64,000 nt of DNA, taken from the NCBI RefSeq assembly GCF_000226095.1, contig NC_016475.1, positions 4,278,001-4,342,000 on the forward strand, in the 5' to 3' direction. Made by a program: the position numbers and the translations under genes. Numbering within the stretch: the first letter of the stretch is position 1; each line of letters begins with the position of its first letter. The notes under the pieces were generated by a model. It saw only the letters and a list, made by a program, of their open reading frames with translations, was not told the DNA's origin and did no database searches. Below, one piece after another: positions 23,401-32,338 of the stretch. The stretch comes from Thermothelomyces thermophilus ATCC 42464 (taxonomy: Eukaryota; Ascomycota; Sordariomycetes; Sordariales; Chaetomiaceae).

Positions 23401-24830
23401 TAGCTACTAAACTTAAAGGCTACCTTCTAGTATAGTTACTTTAGTAGTTAGAAGGTCTAAGGTCTATACTAGTAAGCCTCCCTAGCCCTCTCCTAGGCTT
23501 TGACTTTTTTTAGGCAGCCCCTATACTAGGTAGTATAAGGGCCCCTACAGGCCATATACCTATAAGGGAGTTAGTTAGAGTAGGTAGGGCACTAGGCCTC
23601 CCTAGTCTTCCCTCCCTCTCTATAGGCCTTTATACTATAATAGCTATAATAGGCTAGCTACTAGTAGTACCGTTAGGTATAGCCAAAGCTTTAATACCTA
23701 TAGCACTACCTTAGCTCTAGAGCATCCTAGTAGGGCTTGTAATCTAGCACCTAGGCGTCCTAGACCGCGCCCTCGTTACAGGCCTTCCAGGCCTCTTCAA
23801 AGTCCTAGAAGCCTAGGAGTACCGTAGCCCACTTTCTTTATAAGCTCTTTGGCAGCCGAAACTTGACCGTTTCGATCGATTATAGGCCTATAGCCCCCTT
23901 AAAGTCTTATTTGCTAACCCCCTATAGCTCTTCCTTCCAAACTCCTTTGGCTAGGACTATATAGGCCCTACTAACCTCCCTAACCTTCTCTCCGAAAGCT
24001 ATAGCCACCTATTGCTTATTAGCCGAATACTAATCCTTAGTAGCCTTATCCTTAAAGACTACTACTATATCTCTGCTTAGGAGCTTCCTAGCTATAATAG
24101 CTCCCTAGTAGCTAGAAGCCCCGTTAACTACTTAGACTATCTCGGCCGGGGTTCGGGCTTTAAGGTCCTCCTATAGGCTTATATTCTATATCATGACCTC
24201 CTATAAGGCCCATAACGGCACTGCCTTAGCTAACGGTAGGCTTCCCTAGGGGCCTATAGCCCCCTGCTACGAGCCTATAGCTACCTATACCTAGGTAAGG
24301 CAGGGGGTAGCCTTAAAGGCTTCTTTAAGCCCCTTTTTGACTTCCTCGGCTATAAGTTCCTATAGGTTTAGAACCAGGCCTATAATAGTAGTTATAAGGC
24401 CCTATAAGAGCCTATTAGCAAGGTCCTATACCTTGCCCTATTTAGGGCTTAGTATAAGGTTGACTAGTTATATAACGAGACCCCTTAGCTCCTTGATATC
24501 TAGGGTAGGGTAGGCCTATAGTAGGCCCCCCTTTGATTAGTTCAAAGCTATAGGCCTCCCTACTTAGTGGCTTAGCGTTAGGCCTTAAATTGACGTTACG
24601 TTCAGGGGCGCTAGGTAGTCTGTACGGCGAAAATTTTGACGGGCGCGTGAGGTGTGGTCGGATTGCGGTCGGGTCCGGTTCCTATGCCTACGACGCCTGT
24701 TGTATACCTGCAATGGCTCGCGTGTAGTTGAAAGTGTTACCGTTAGATAGCGTTTTTCGAGAGCTTTCTAGCGATGGTAGTTTCGTATGTTTTGGTGGGG
24801 TATTTGCAAAGATGTAAGAGAAGCTTTTTA
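20412..24830 (-). mobile_element. Tad-like LINE, main segment (5' UTR, ORF1, endonuclease, RT)
   Basis: Minus-strand non-LTR retrotransposon. The apurinic-type endonuclease spans about 22620-23190, with I-Q-E-L-Q, T-G-D-F-N-L at 22790-22804 and S-T-I-D-L-L near 22628-22647. RT lies at about 20900-22000, with G-S-P-L-S-P-I-L-F-I-L at 21221-21250 and G-F-A-N-D-T at 21141-21157, where active enzymes have FADD. A gag-like ORF1 probably fills about 23260-24560 but is too degraded to place. The less AT-biased stretch 24590-24830 is probably the 5' UTR. Many Gln codons are TAG. Gypsy C interrupts ORF2 at 20412. Confidence 0.85.
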
Positions 24831-26440
24831 GGATATTATTTAAATTAATTAATATAGGTATAGGGTATATAAAGGTATAAGAGTAAGTGTAGGAAGTAGG
24901 TAGTAGAGTGCCTAGAATATAGGTAATGAAGGTAATATTGGTATCGATTAAAGTTAATATAATCTTATTTATATACTATATCTAGTATAGTATACTATCG
25001 TTCTATGCTATAGTGTAGTATATAAGCTGCTTAGTAGCCTATAGAGTAGGGTTAGGGCTAGTAGCGGGCTAGATAATGTTATTATAGTAGGTAAGGGTAT
25101 TAAGGGCAGGGGTAATAGCGATTAGGGCAAAGTTATTACTAGAGTAACGAGAACTTACAGCCTAGGTAGGGGTAAAGGTAGCCTATCTAGGTATATAGTT
25201 AGACTAGGTAGCCTTAAAGAGTATAGAGAATAAATATACTAGTATAGAGAACTTAAGCATTAAGATAGTATAATAGGCGCCCTAGTTAGTAGTCTTATAG
25301 TAAGCAAGGGAGGTAAAGGTAGTACTAGTATTATAATAACCTATAATTTTCTTAATACCTTTATATAAGTAAAGGTTATTAGCCTAGAGCTATAGATCCT
25401 AAACGTAGCTCCTATAGCTCTTATAATACGTTATATAGGAAGCGCCCTAACCCTAGATATACTTAACCTTATCACCTCTTAGAACTTAATTAATATATAA
25501 TAGGCAATACTATTACTTCTTAGGCTATAGTTTAAACTCCTTATTAAAGGAGTTACCTTTAATAGTATATCCATTAAAGGAAAGATTAATATTCTTATAC
25601 TATAAAATAAAGAGTTAATCTATACCCTATATATATATATATAATAGCTAACAAATTAATATAGGTAAAGGAAAAACTTATATAGTAATCTTTATTCTTA
25701 TTACTACTAAGGTAATAACTACTATTACTACTACTAAGCAAACTAGTAGTTATTAATATACTAGATAGATACTGATTAAAAAAAAACTTAAAGGTATAGT
25801 AAGGGTATAGATAACGAGCGTAATTATAGGAGGCAAGGGCAATTAGAGGGTATAGAGGAAGAGGAGAGTTAGTTATAAGAGAGAGAATTAGGAGAGAGAG
25901 GGAAGTAAAGAGGGTATTTATAGGCGTTAGAAGAGGGCAGTAGGGGAGTGTATAGGACCTAGGCAAATTCCTTATTACACGTGTAACTTACTACTACATA
26001 TATAGGTTACATTATTCTAATAACAAAGGGAAGGAGGTATAGGTTTTATCCGAGCTTAAATAGCTACCTATTTATATATAATATACTATTATATATATAG
26101 ATTATATTATTATAGTAATAAAGGGAAGAAAGTATGGAACCTGCTTATATACCTAATATATATAGTATGTTATAGGGCAAGTCGGCCTAGTAACTACGAA
26201 AAAAGAAGGGGGGTATATTATAGGCCTAGGCTATACCTAGGCTAGACAATGCCTAGGCTTTACCTAGGTATAGAACGGACCTACCTTACCCTACCTACCC
26301 TGCCCTATAGGTCTATAGAGCGTTCGTTACTTGTTCGTAACTTGTCTAGTAGATACGTAGCCAAGGCCTAGTTAGCGCCTAACCTAGAGCCTAATTAGGC
26401 CCTACCTAGGTTATATATATATATATTAGTTAAAAGGCAC
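24831..26440. other. AT-rich RIP-degraded sequence without identified genes
   Basis: This is dense in TA, CTA and TAG, so no coding remnant can be read with confidence. An imperfect direct repeat of about 40 bases (around 26000-26040 and 26093-26134, each ending in A-rich AAGGGAAG) is visible. It may include the left part of the Fot1-like element recognised to its right. The 123-codon minus-strand frame at 25595-25966 is of biased composition and is probably not a gene. Confidence 0.5.
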
Positions 26441-26554
26441 TCCTTTATATAACTTTTATATTCTTCCTCTTTTCCCTCTTTAAGGTAGTTAAATAAAATA
26501 TTATATACTTATCTATAGATACTATAAGGCTAGTATATCATAATATTATAAGAA

Positions 26555-26710
26555 TAATATCTAGTTACTCTTTTTACTATTATATACTTTTAAGGAAGGA
26601 CAAAGGTTATTATCTAACCTATTAGGTATAGTTTCCTTTATATATAACTAGAAAGGCTTTAATATACTTATTAGTATAATAATATAAGATTAATAATAAT
26701 AATAATATTA
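26555..26710 (+). mobile_element. 5'-truncated LINE copy (3' UTR and (TAA)n tail only)
   Basis: The plus strand here resembles the reverse complement of about 4565-4740: the run CCTATTAGGTATAGTTT, then TTTATATATAACTAGA, and a tail of repeated TAA at 26691-26706. Ending in a short simple repeat is usual for Tad-type LINEs. It immediately precedes the Fot1-like transposase remnant. Confidence 0.6.
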
Positions 26711-26724
26711 TATACCTCTTATAT

Positions 26725-27418
26725 CCTTTAATTATTAGATTTATTAGTCTTCTCCCCTTTAAAATATACCTATTAGAAGCTCTTTAATAATATAACTTCC
26801 TAGACTAAGTTATTAGTAGTTAATAAGTAATTAATAATCAAATATATTATAAAGACTTAGAAGGAGGCTATTATATCCTAGAATATTAAAGCAAGATAGA
26901 AGGTATCTAGGTTATAACTAATTAATATAGCTAAACCTCTAATAAATAGACTTCTACTAGAAAATTCTAATAATATAGTTAATACTAACAAATAGCTAGC
27001 TTCTATATAGACTCTAGAACCTATTTAATACTCCTAGCCTTTAAAAGGAGCCATTAACCTAGTTTTTAATACACTATAAAGGAAGTCAGACTTATATAGT
27101 TAGCTAACTAACCTAGCTACTAAGACTTAATATCTCTCTATATATAGGCTCCTATTTAGGAAGGTTAAAAAAGCGTTTAACTAGAAGAACTTCGAATTAG
27201 CTTAGCTACATTAGGAAAACGAAGCTCTAAAGGTATAGTTAGAAGCAGTTTGGCCGTTAAAGAAGAAGAGGGTAGTTATAGATCCAAACGAGCAGTTCGC
27301 TACAATTAAACAGATCCACCAGGCCTAGGTTGAAGCCGGCCATATAGAGGGCTCTATAGCTGAAGAGAGCGGGTCAGAAAGTACGGAATCAGAGGCTTCC
27401 TGTATTGTGGTAGGTTAA
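26725..27418 (+). pseudogene. Fot1/pogo-type (Tc1-mariner superfamily) transposase relic, C-terminal part
   Basis: One plus-strand frame, allowing TAG for Gln/Trp, gives V-F-S-P-L-K-Y-T-Y, then N-I-A-K-P-L-I-N-R-L-L-L-E-N-S, then K-K-K-R-V-V-I-D-P-N-E-Q-F-A, then V-E-A-G-H-I-E-G-S-I, ending at TAA 27416-27418. These recall the C-terminal part of fungal pogo/Fot1 DDE transposases; the catalytic core is missing or unreadable. Mutation density falls toward the end, where the AT-rich block ends. The assignment rests on recall of the family, not on a search. Confidence 0.65.
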
Positions 27419-28325
27419 ACAGACTGTTATATAGAAGGTTGAAGAAGATGGGTAGGTGTGTAAGCCAAGAAATGCCAAGTGTACGAAAGGTAGGGTGTTC
27501 CGAATCCAGGGGGTCCGACTTAGATAGACTCAATTGCATCTCCTTAGCGCTCGGTGGCAATAATTGGACGATGCTCTACTTCCGAACAAGGTCAACTTCT
27601 TCGCCCGAGTATAGACTAAACCTAGCGTGCTCAACTGTATACAAACTAAGAGGCTTGTCGCTTATATAAATCAAGACGACGTGACCTGCCCGCTCCGTTA
27701 CGGCGAAAGAGGAAGAAGAAGCGCTGTCTCTGGATAACATAACTGTACTTGGTCACCTCGGACAGATCCAGTTGTTTTGCGTCACTTCAAGACTCTGCTC
27801 GTAAACATTCCTCGGTTGTGGCTCGATTGCGAAGAAATATTAACATGCGTGCAGAGTGACGGTGTACAACATTCCTCCTATCTCCTATTTAGACCTATAT
27901 TTGGGCGGCCAAGGGGGGAAAACTATTTATACCGCGGCGTCGAATAAAGGTGTCTGGCATGTTCGGATTCAAGTCAATACCGCCACTTTACTCCGTCAGC
28001 CGCCAGCTTTGTGTCTTGCGCATTTATTCCGGCGTGATGTTGTTGCCATTGAACAACGTGGACAGGCAGGAAGACGAATGAAGAAGTGAATAGGCGGCAA
28101 GGACTAATGGGGTGGTCGTCACGGCGGCCCGAGTAGCAAACGTCCAAAGATCGTGATGCCAGTGCATCGGTTTTGCGATCTATAATTAAGTATCTCTATC
28201 TCCAGCCTCGCTACCAACAATGAACCTCTCTTTAAGTCACCAGGTTCAGCATCCCTCAGCCCTAGATCTGCCTTAACTTCGATAGTTAACTCTTAGTCTT
28301 CCCTTGAGAAGTTTCCTCGTTCAAG
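27419..28325. other. Boundary of the AT-rich block and upstream region of the secreted-protein gene
   Basis: Base composition changes abruptly here from RIP-like to balanced. Short frames exist but none resembles a known protein. A TATA-like stretch (TATAATTAAG near 28180) lies about 145 bases before the next ATG and may belong to its promoter. Confidence 0.6.
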
Positions 28326-29541
28326 ATGAAGCTGGCCGTCGCGACCGCCGCTCTATTTTCCATAGTGGTACGCATGACCGACCCTGCCTCATCATATACT
28401 CTACAGAAACAGAAACTAAGTTTTAGTGCTAATTAATGCTTAAACACAAGGTGTCGGAACCCAAAACGGAGAACCGGCTCCCGTTAGGGAACCATGGTTT
28501 GGATAGTAGGTTATAAGGCACTCTGGCCCACACCCCCCCTCAGGCTACACGGCGGCTTAAGCGTGTAGGCTGGAATATTTTGGCCATTCAAGCGGCCGGG
28601 GGCTGATGATTTGTTATGGTTAGGGTATTTTTTTTTTTTTTTCAAATGCAACGCCACCTCCAAGGCGTTCTGCTCCGAATTGGAATCGAACAGGTTACCT
28701 CCCACTTTGTTGTGGGTGCGCAGACGTTTGCGCCAAGGGCTCATAACCTGTCGGAACCCAAAACGGAGAACCGGCTCCCGTTAGGGAACCATGGTTTGGA
28801 TAGTAGGTTATAAGGCACTCTGGCCCACACAAGGCCTTAGCCAACCCAATGCCCTTCCAGGACTACCGCCTCGCCGATCCTGAATGGCAAGTTGAGGTCT
28901 CCCCGGGCCACACCGTGACAGTCAACGGCACGGTTCAAGCCGTGATCGACCAGCTGGAAAAGCGCGACCACGCACCCCAGGCTGCTGCGGCGAGGGCGGC
29001 CACTGCGGCTACCGACATGGTCGCAAAGCGCGCCACCGACTTCAGCGGCGGAAGCTACATCTGCGGGCACCGCTGGCCGTACGTCCCGCTCCAGCCATTG
29101 TGGGAAGGCCTGCGGTATCTGCGCAGTCTCCACGGCCAGGTGCATGTCCCGCCCGGACCGAGAATGTGCAGCCAGGTTAGCTGTTCGTACTCGGCGGCGG
29201 TTTGGATCTGCAATGATGTGAGTTCGCTAGACCGTGAGGGGCTGAGAGGCCTCTTTTTCTCCTGCTTTTCTCTTTCTCACTTCCCTTTCTTTTCCCTTTC
29301 GTCTCCTTCTTCACGCCTCCCTTCCGTGCAGTGAGTGAGGGTGACTGACACAGCCGATGCCATATTTACCACACAGAATACCAAGGACCTCTACCTGGAC
29401 TCGTTCTCGCGCATCGCCGACGGCGTTAGCTACATCATCGGGTTGTGCGCAACAAACGCCTGGGGTCCCACCCAGGTGGCCGGGCAGGTCTTCCACCCTG
29501 ATCATTGGAACATTATCGTCCGTCGTGATAAATGCCTCTAA
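28326..29541 (+). CDS. Small secreted cysteine-rich protein (3 exons)
   Basis: Exons 28326-28367, 28834-29217 and 29377-29541 give 196 residues. Residues 1-18 form a signal peptide ending A-L-A before N-P; the two halves of that peptide are joined only by splicing, which supports the model. The mature chain has six Cys, in contexts Y-I-C-G, R-M-C-S, V-S-C-S-Y, I-C-N-D, G-L-C-A and D-K-C-L, consistent with three disulphides. The pattern C-S-Y-x-x-A-x-W-x-C-N-D followed by F-H-P-D-x-W-N recalls a common family of fungal secreted proteins of unknown function. Intron 2 uses GTGAGT and an acceptor at 29376; an earlier CAG at 29331 would give an immediate stop. Intron 1 (466 bp) contains a TRIM element ending on its acceptor; without it the intron would be 83 bp. 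The gene lies within 1 kb of the RIP block, a setting typical of effector-like genes, but virulence or toxicity is not implied by the sequence. Confidence 0.82.
28452..28532 (-). repeat. 81-bp LTR of the TRIM (left copy)
   Basis: Identical by eye to 28749-28829. If the upstream acceptor copy (AG at 28449-28450) is used, translation enters this repeat and stops at TAA 28514-28516. Confidence 0.88.
28642..28748 (-). other. tRNA-like segment inside the TRIM
   Basis: Read on the minus strand from 28748: the primer-binding site, a TGGCGCAAACG box-A-like run, a D-arm-like hairpin (GCGC...GCGC), an anticodon-arm-like hairpin (CCCAC...GTGGG) and GTTCGATTCC, a good box B. About 45 bases later comes a run of 15 A (28628-28642). 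The T stem does not pair properly and no acceptor stem closes, so it is not a functional tRNA gene; it resembles the head of a SINE. Confidence 0.55.
28749..28829 (-). repeat. 81-bp LTR of the TRIM (right copy)
   Basis: Identical by eye to 28452-28532. It is followed by CAAGG, whose AG is the acceptor used by exon 2 of the host gene. Confidence 0.88.
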
Positions 29542-30180
29542 AAAGAGCAGTTGGTTGTGGCCACGGATACATTAGGTGTCTTGTCATCTTGCGGTCATGC
29601 TATCCTTTTGCTCTCCGTGGCGACGTCAAAAAGAGGCCGGGATGGATCTGGGGAGAGGAGTGGTACGGCTTTCCCTGCTGTCGCGCGTAGTCCCGTCTTT
29701 GTGTAGTAAACCTTGGAGGGAAGAACAATACAAAGCGTCGCACAGCTTTATCGTTTGACGTTATGGTGTGACAGCCCAGGCGATTGTCTTCCGGACTCCG
29801 TGCCAGCGTCTTCGGAATCGTCAAGGTTTCATGGCCCTAAATCCTGCGACAATTGGCATCGTCTTCGGGCAGAAGAAAAGCAAGCGGCTTTGCATCAGGT
29901 TTTAGGAACAGCCAGTAGGTAACCAGTTGAGCCGATTCTTTGTTCCTGCCTCGATGAGGAAGGCGCCAGGTTCGGGCCAAGAACTGAACGATTACGTAAG
30001 GTAACTCTTGCAGAGTTGTCGGGACAAGCCGCCAAATCACGTGCAGCTTAGCTCAAGCATCGAACCACGGAGCTCCAATTCGGCTTCAAATGTCGTCAAA
30101 CATCGCATCGCATCACCTTATTGCCGACCGCCGCGACAACCTCTCCGCTCACCGGTTACCGCTACAAAAACCTGAAAAAA
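29542..30180. other. Intergenic region, secreted-protein gene to cox9
   Basis: No coding remnant or RNA gene is recognised. It should hold the 3' UTR of the secreted-protein gene and the cox9 promoter. Confidence 0.6.
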
Positions 30181-30625
30181 ATGGCCGCCATTAAGCCCAT
30201 CACTGGTGTACGTAACATACCCGGCCTCGGTTGCCCTGGTGGCCGCCAATTCCATGCCGTTTGCCCCTCCCCCTAAAGATCGCGGTGCGAGGAAGAGCTG
30301 ACAAGACTTGTAGATGCTCCGCCGGGGCCTCATTACCGATCTTAGCATTGCGCTCGGTAAGTTCTTGCGAAACACTTCCCCAGACGGAGTTGGACTAGGG
30401 CGGCCTTTCGCAACAGGTCCTGACTGCCGGCAGGTCTTGGTCTCGTTTTCAGCAACGCCTTCTGGTATGACGACCTACGCATTCCAATCTTCTTCCCGAC
30501 ATTTGGAGAGGAATCTTGGCGCCTAACTTAGCCCTAGGTATGGGTTCCACGTCCCGCGGACGAACGCCCGTGACAACTACTACAAGAAGCTTGAGGAGCA
30601 GCGCGCTGCCAGGCAAGGGGCTTAG
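30181..30625 (+). CDS. cox9: Cytochrome c oxidase subunit VIIa (yeast Cox9 type), 4 exons
   Basis: Exons 30181-30207, 30314-30356, 30434-30464 and 30538-30625 give 62 residues: MAAIKPITG, then M-L-R-R-G-L-I-T-D-L-S-I-A-L-G, a single transmembrane segment (about residues 15-33), then Y-G-F-H-V-P-R-T-N-A-R-D and a basic/acidic tail. This matches the short subunit VIIa/Cox9 family, a single-pass inner-membrane subunit on the outside of complex IV that helps assemble and stabilise it. The tiny exons are set by frame: exon 3 must begin at 30434 so that N-A-F-W-Y-G is read, with W split across intron 3. The length is normal for the family (about 60). It stands alone, followed at 770 bp by the XRCC2-like gene on the same strand. 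Confidence 0.85.
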
Positions 30626-31392
30626 CCGCTCGGGCAGCATGACCGAGCAGTGGTAGCCTGCCAATGGCACAAAGAGGGAGGATATGCAGCGATGTGGTAG
30701 GGGCAGGAAGTGTGGGACTTAGTGTGTACCATACGGATAGACAAACGCCAACAATTGAGTGTGTGGGCAGATCTTGTGTCCGTATCCTTAGACGGTGGGA
30801 ATGGTTTCGGAAGCCAGAAACGGTTCTGCTTGCGGAAAAACTGGGGGAAAAGAGAGTTTCATCATTCAAACGGATTTTGTGGTGCTCTTTGTAGCAGCTT
30901 GTGATGTCCCGGCTAGATTGTGCATCCTCTGCCCCTCCAAAGGGTCTGGTTCGGTTGGGGTAATGGCCGAACCTGTTCCTTCCCATGCGGTTGTTTCTGC
31001 CGTAAAGCTGCCCTTTTTGTCCCGGCATCTACTTCCTGTATCAGCACACGATTGCACAACCATCGAGAGAAATCCTGCTCGAACCGCCCAGCACAGATGC
31101 TGGCCCGACGAATACCAAGAAGCGAGCCGAGGATGCAATCTTACCTGCGAAACCATCGCTGAACTGGCCAACACTGCACCGGGCTGTCGGCCAATTCGGG
31201 GTGCCGAACGACGCATTCGTATTGCACGAGGCCGAACAACTCACAATCTCGCGCTAAATCAATACGGCGGCCGTCTTCGGTTTTGCGAACCCTCCCATCC
31301 TCACCAACTTGAGCGGCCGTGGACAGGTGTCGGACGGGAAAGTTGGGGCACGGCGGCGCCATCGGAACGGCCGGGTACAGACAAACGGAGGG
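30626..31392. other. Intergenic region, cox9 to XRCC2-like gene
   Basis: Several overlapping frames exist on both strands but none continues a neighbour or resembles a family. I read it as the 3' UTR of cox9 and the promoter of the next gene. Confidence 0.6.
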
Positions 31393-32338
31393 ATGCAAAC
31401 GATGCGAAGCGCGGCGGCCGCGAGCGAGGGTTCTTGCGTACTTCGGGAGATCGAGGACACAACGCTAGACGAGGTACGTGGTGGGGTAGTTGGCGAACAG
31501 TCGGCTATTGCGATGGCGGGCACGGAGGTTGGAAGGTTGAAATCACGACACGACAAATTTACTGACGTACCTCGTCCCAACGCAGGTCCTGACTTCCCTC
31601 CGCGTAACCCTCCAGACAACAAACGAAAACGCAAGCAGCCGCAATGCAGAGAATCTACACTTAGCGACCACGCGACCGCCCATTTTTCCGATCCGGCCTC
31701 TCAATGACCTCGTCAACCGACATTTCCGAGCGACGCAATCAACCACCTTAGCGCTCACAGGTCGGCATCGCGAGCTGCTCTATGTTCTGGTCGCCACTTT
31801 GATCTCCGCGCCGCTCGAAAAAGCGGTGGCCATCGTCGACTTCGAAGGCCGTTTCGATCCTCTACGACTCCTTGCGGCACCACTCGCGCAAGACGCGGCA
31901 GCCGCAGGTCTCGCATCCGCCGAGGCGAGACCCGTACCCACCGTCCGGCGTGCCGATTTGGATCACGTTCACATTTTACGTCCTGCACGCGGTAGCGTCT
32001 CTCACATTGCCGATTGCGTCAAATCCATTGAGGAGTACATGCTTCATGGTTCACATCGGAGCGGCGCCCGGGAATGGTGGGGTACGGTCGTCATCGGTGG
32101 TGGGCTGAATCCTGCTGGGACGGCGTCTGCCGCCGCCTCCGCGCAGGTTGCGGTCACGGCCGACTGGAAGGGTTGGCTACGAGTTGACCGGGCGGACGTG
32201 CCCACCTTCTGGGATATGAGTGCGGAGCAGGCGCTAAATGACAGGGAAAAGAGGCAAGCAGCGGTCGAGGACGCCGGCTGGCTGGCTACTTCCCCATGGG
32301 GAGGCTTTTCGATCGGCAGGAGAGAAATGGGTCGTTGA
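31393..32338 (+). CDS. XRCC2/Rad51-paralogue-like DNA repair protein (2 exons)
   Basis: Exons 31393-31473 and 31586-32338 give 277 residues; intron GTACGT...CGCAG. After a short N-terminal helix (R-E-I-E-D-T-T-L-D-E) come the blocks R-E-L-L-Y-V-L-V-A-T-L (89-99), V-A-I-V-D-F-E-G-R-F-D (108-118), L-D-H-V-H-I-L-R-P-A-R (152-162), and E-W-W-G-T-V-V-I-G-G-G (190-200, a Walker-B-like strand). A C-terminal block T-A-D-W-K-G-W-L-R-V-D (218-228) follows. The order fits the RecA-fold XRCC2-like proteins of fungi, which act in homologous recombination in the nucleus. The usual P-loop (GxxGxGK[TS]) is replaced by T-G-R-H-R-E-L (85-91) with no lysine, so nucleotide binding may be weak or lost. The start could also be the in-frame ATG at 31402. 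Family assignment is from memory of conserved blocks. Confidence 0.72.

Larger units (their letters stand above)
28452..28829 (-). mobile_element. TRIM (terminal-repeat retrotransposon in miniature) inserted in intron 1
   Basis: Two 81-bp direct repeats (28452-28532 and 28749-28829), identical by eye, begin TGTCGG and end CCACA. They are bounded by the 5-bp duplication CAAGG (28447-28451 and 28830-28834). On the minus strand the first repeat is followed by GGTTATGAGCCC, complementary to the anticodon arm of initiator tRNA-Met, a copia-style half-tRNA primer site. The other repeat is preceded by the purine tract GAGGGGGGG. The internal 216 bp encode nothing. These are the hallmarks of a non-autonomous LTR element mobilised by a copia-like partner, which is not present in this window. 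Confidence 0.88.

Noticed and set aside
25595-25966. 123-codon minus-strand frame in the AT-rich block
   Set aside because: Composed mostly of Leu, Ser, Tyr, Thr and Ile from a low-complexity RIP region, with no similarity to a known protein.
28511-28744. 77-codon minus-strand frame inside the TRIM
   Set aside because: It crosses the primer site, tRNA-like body and A run, so it is non-coding element sequence.
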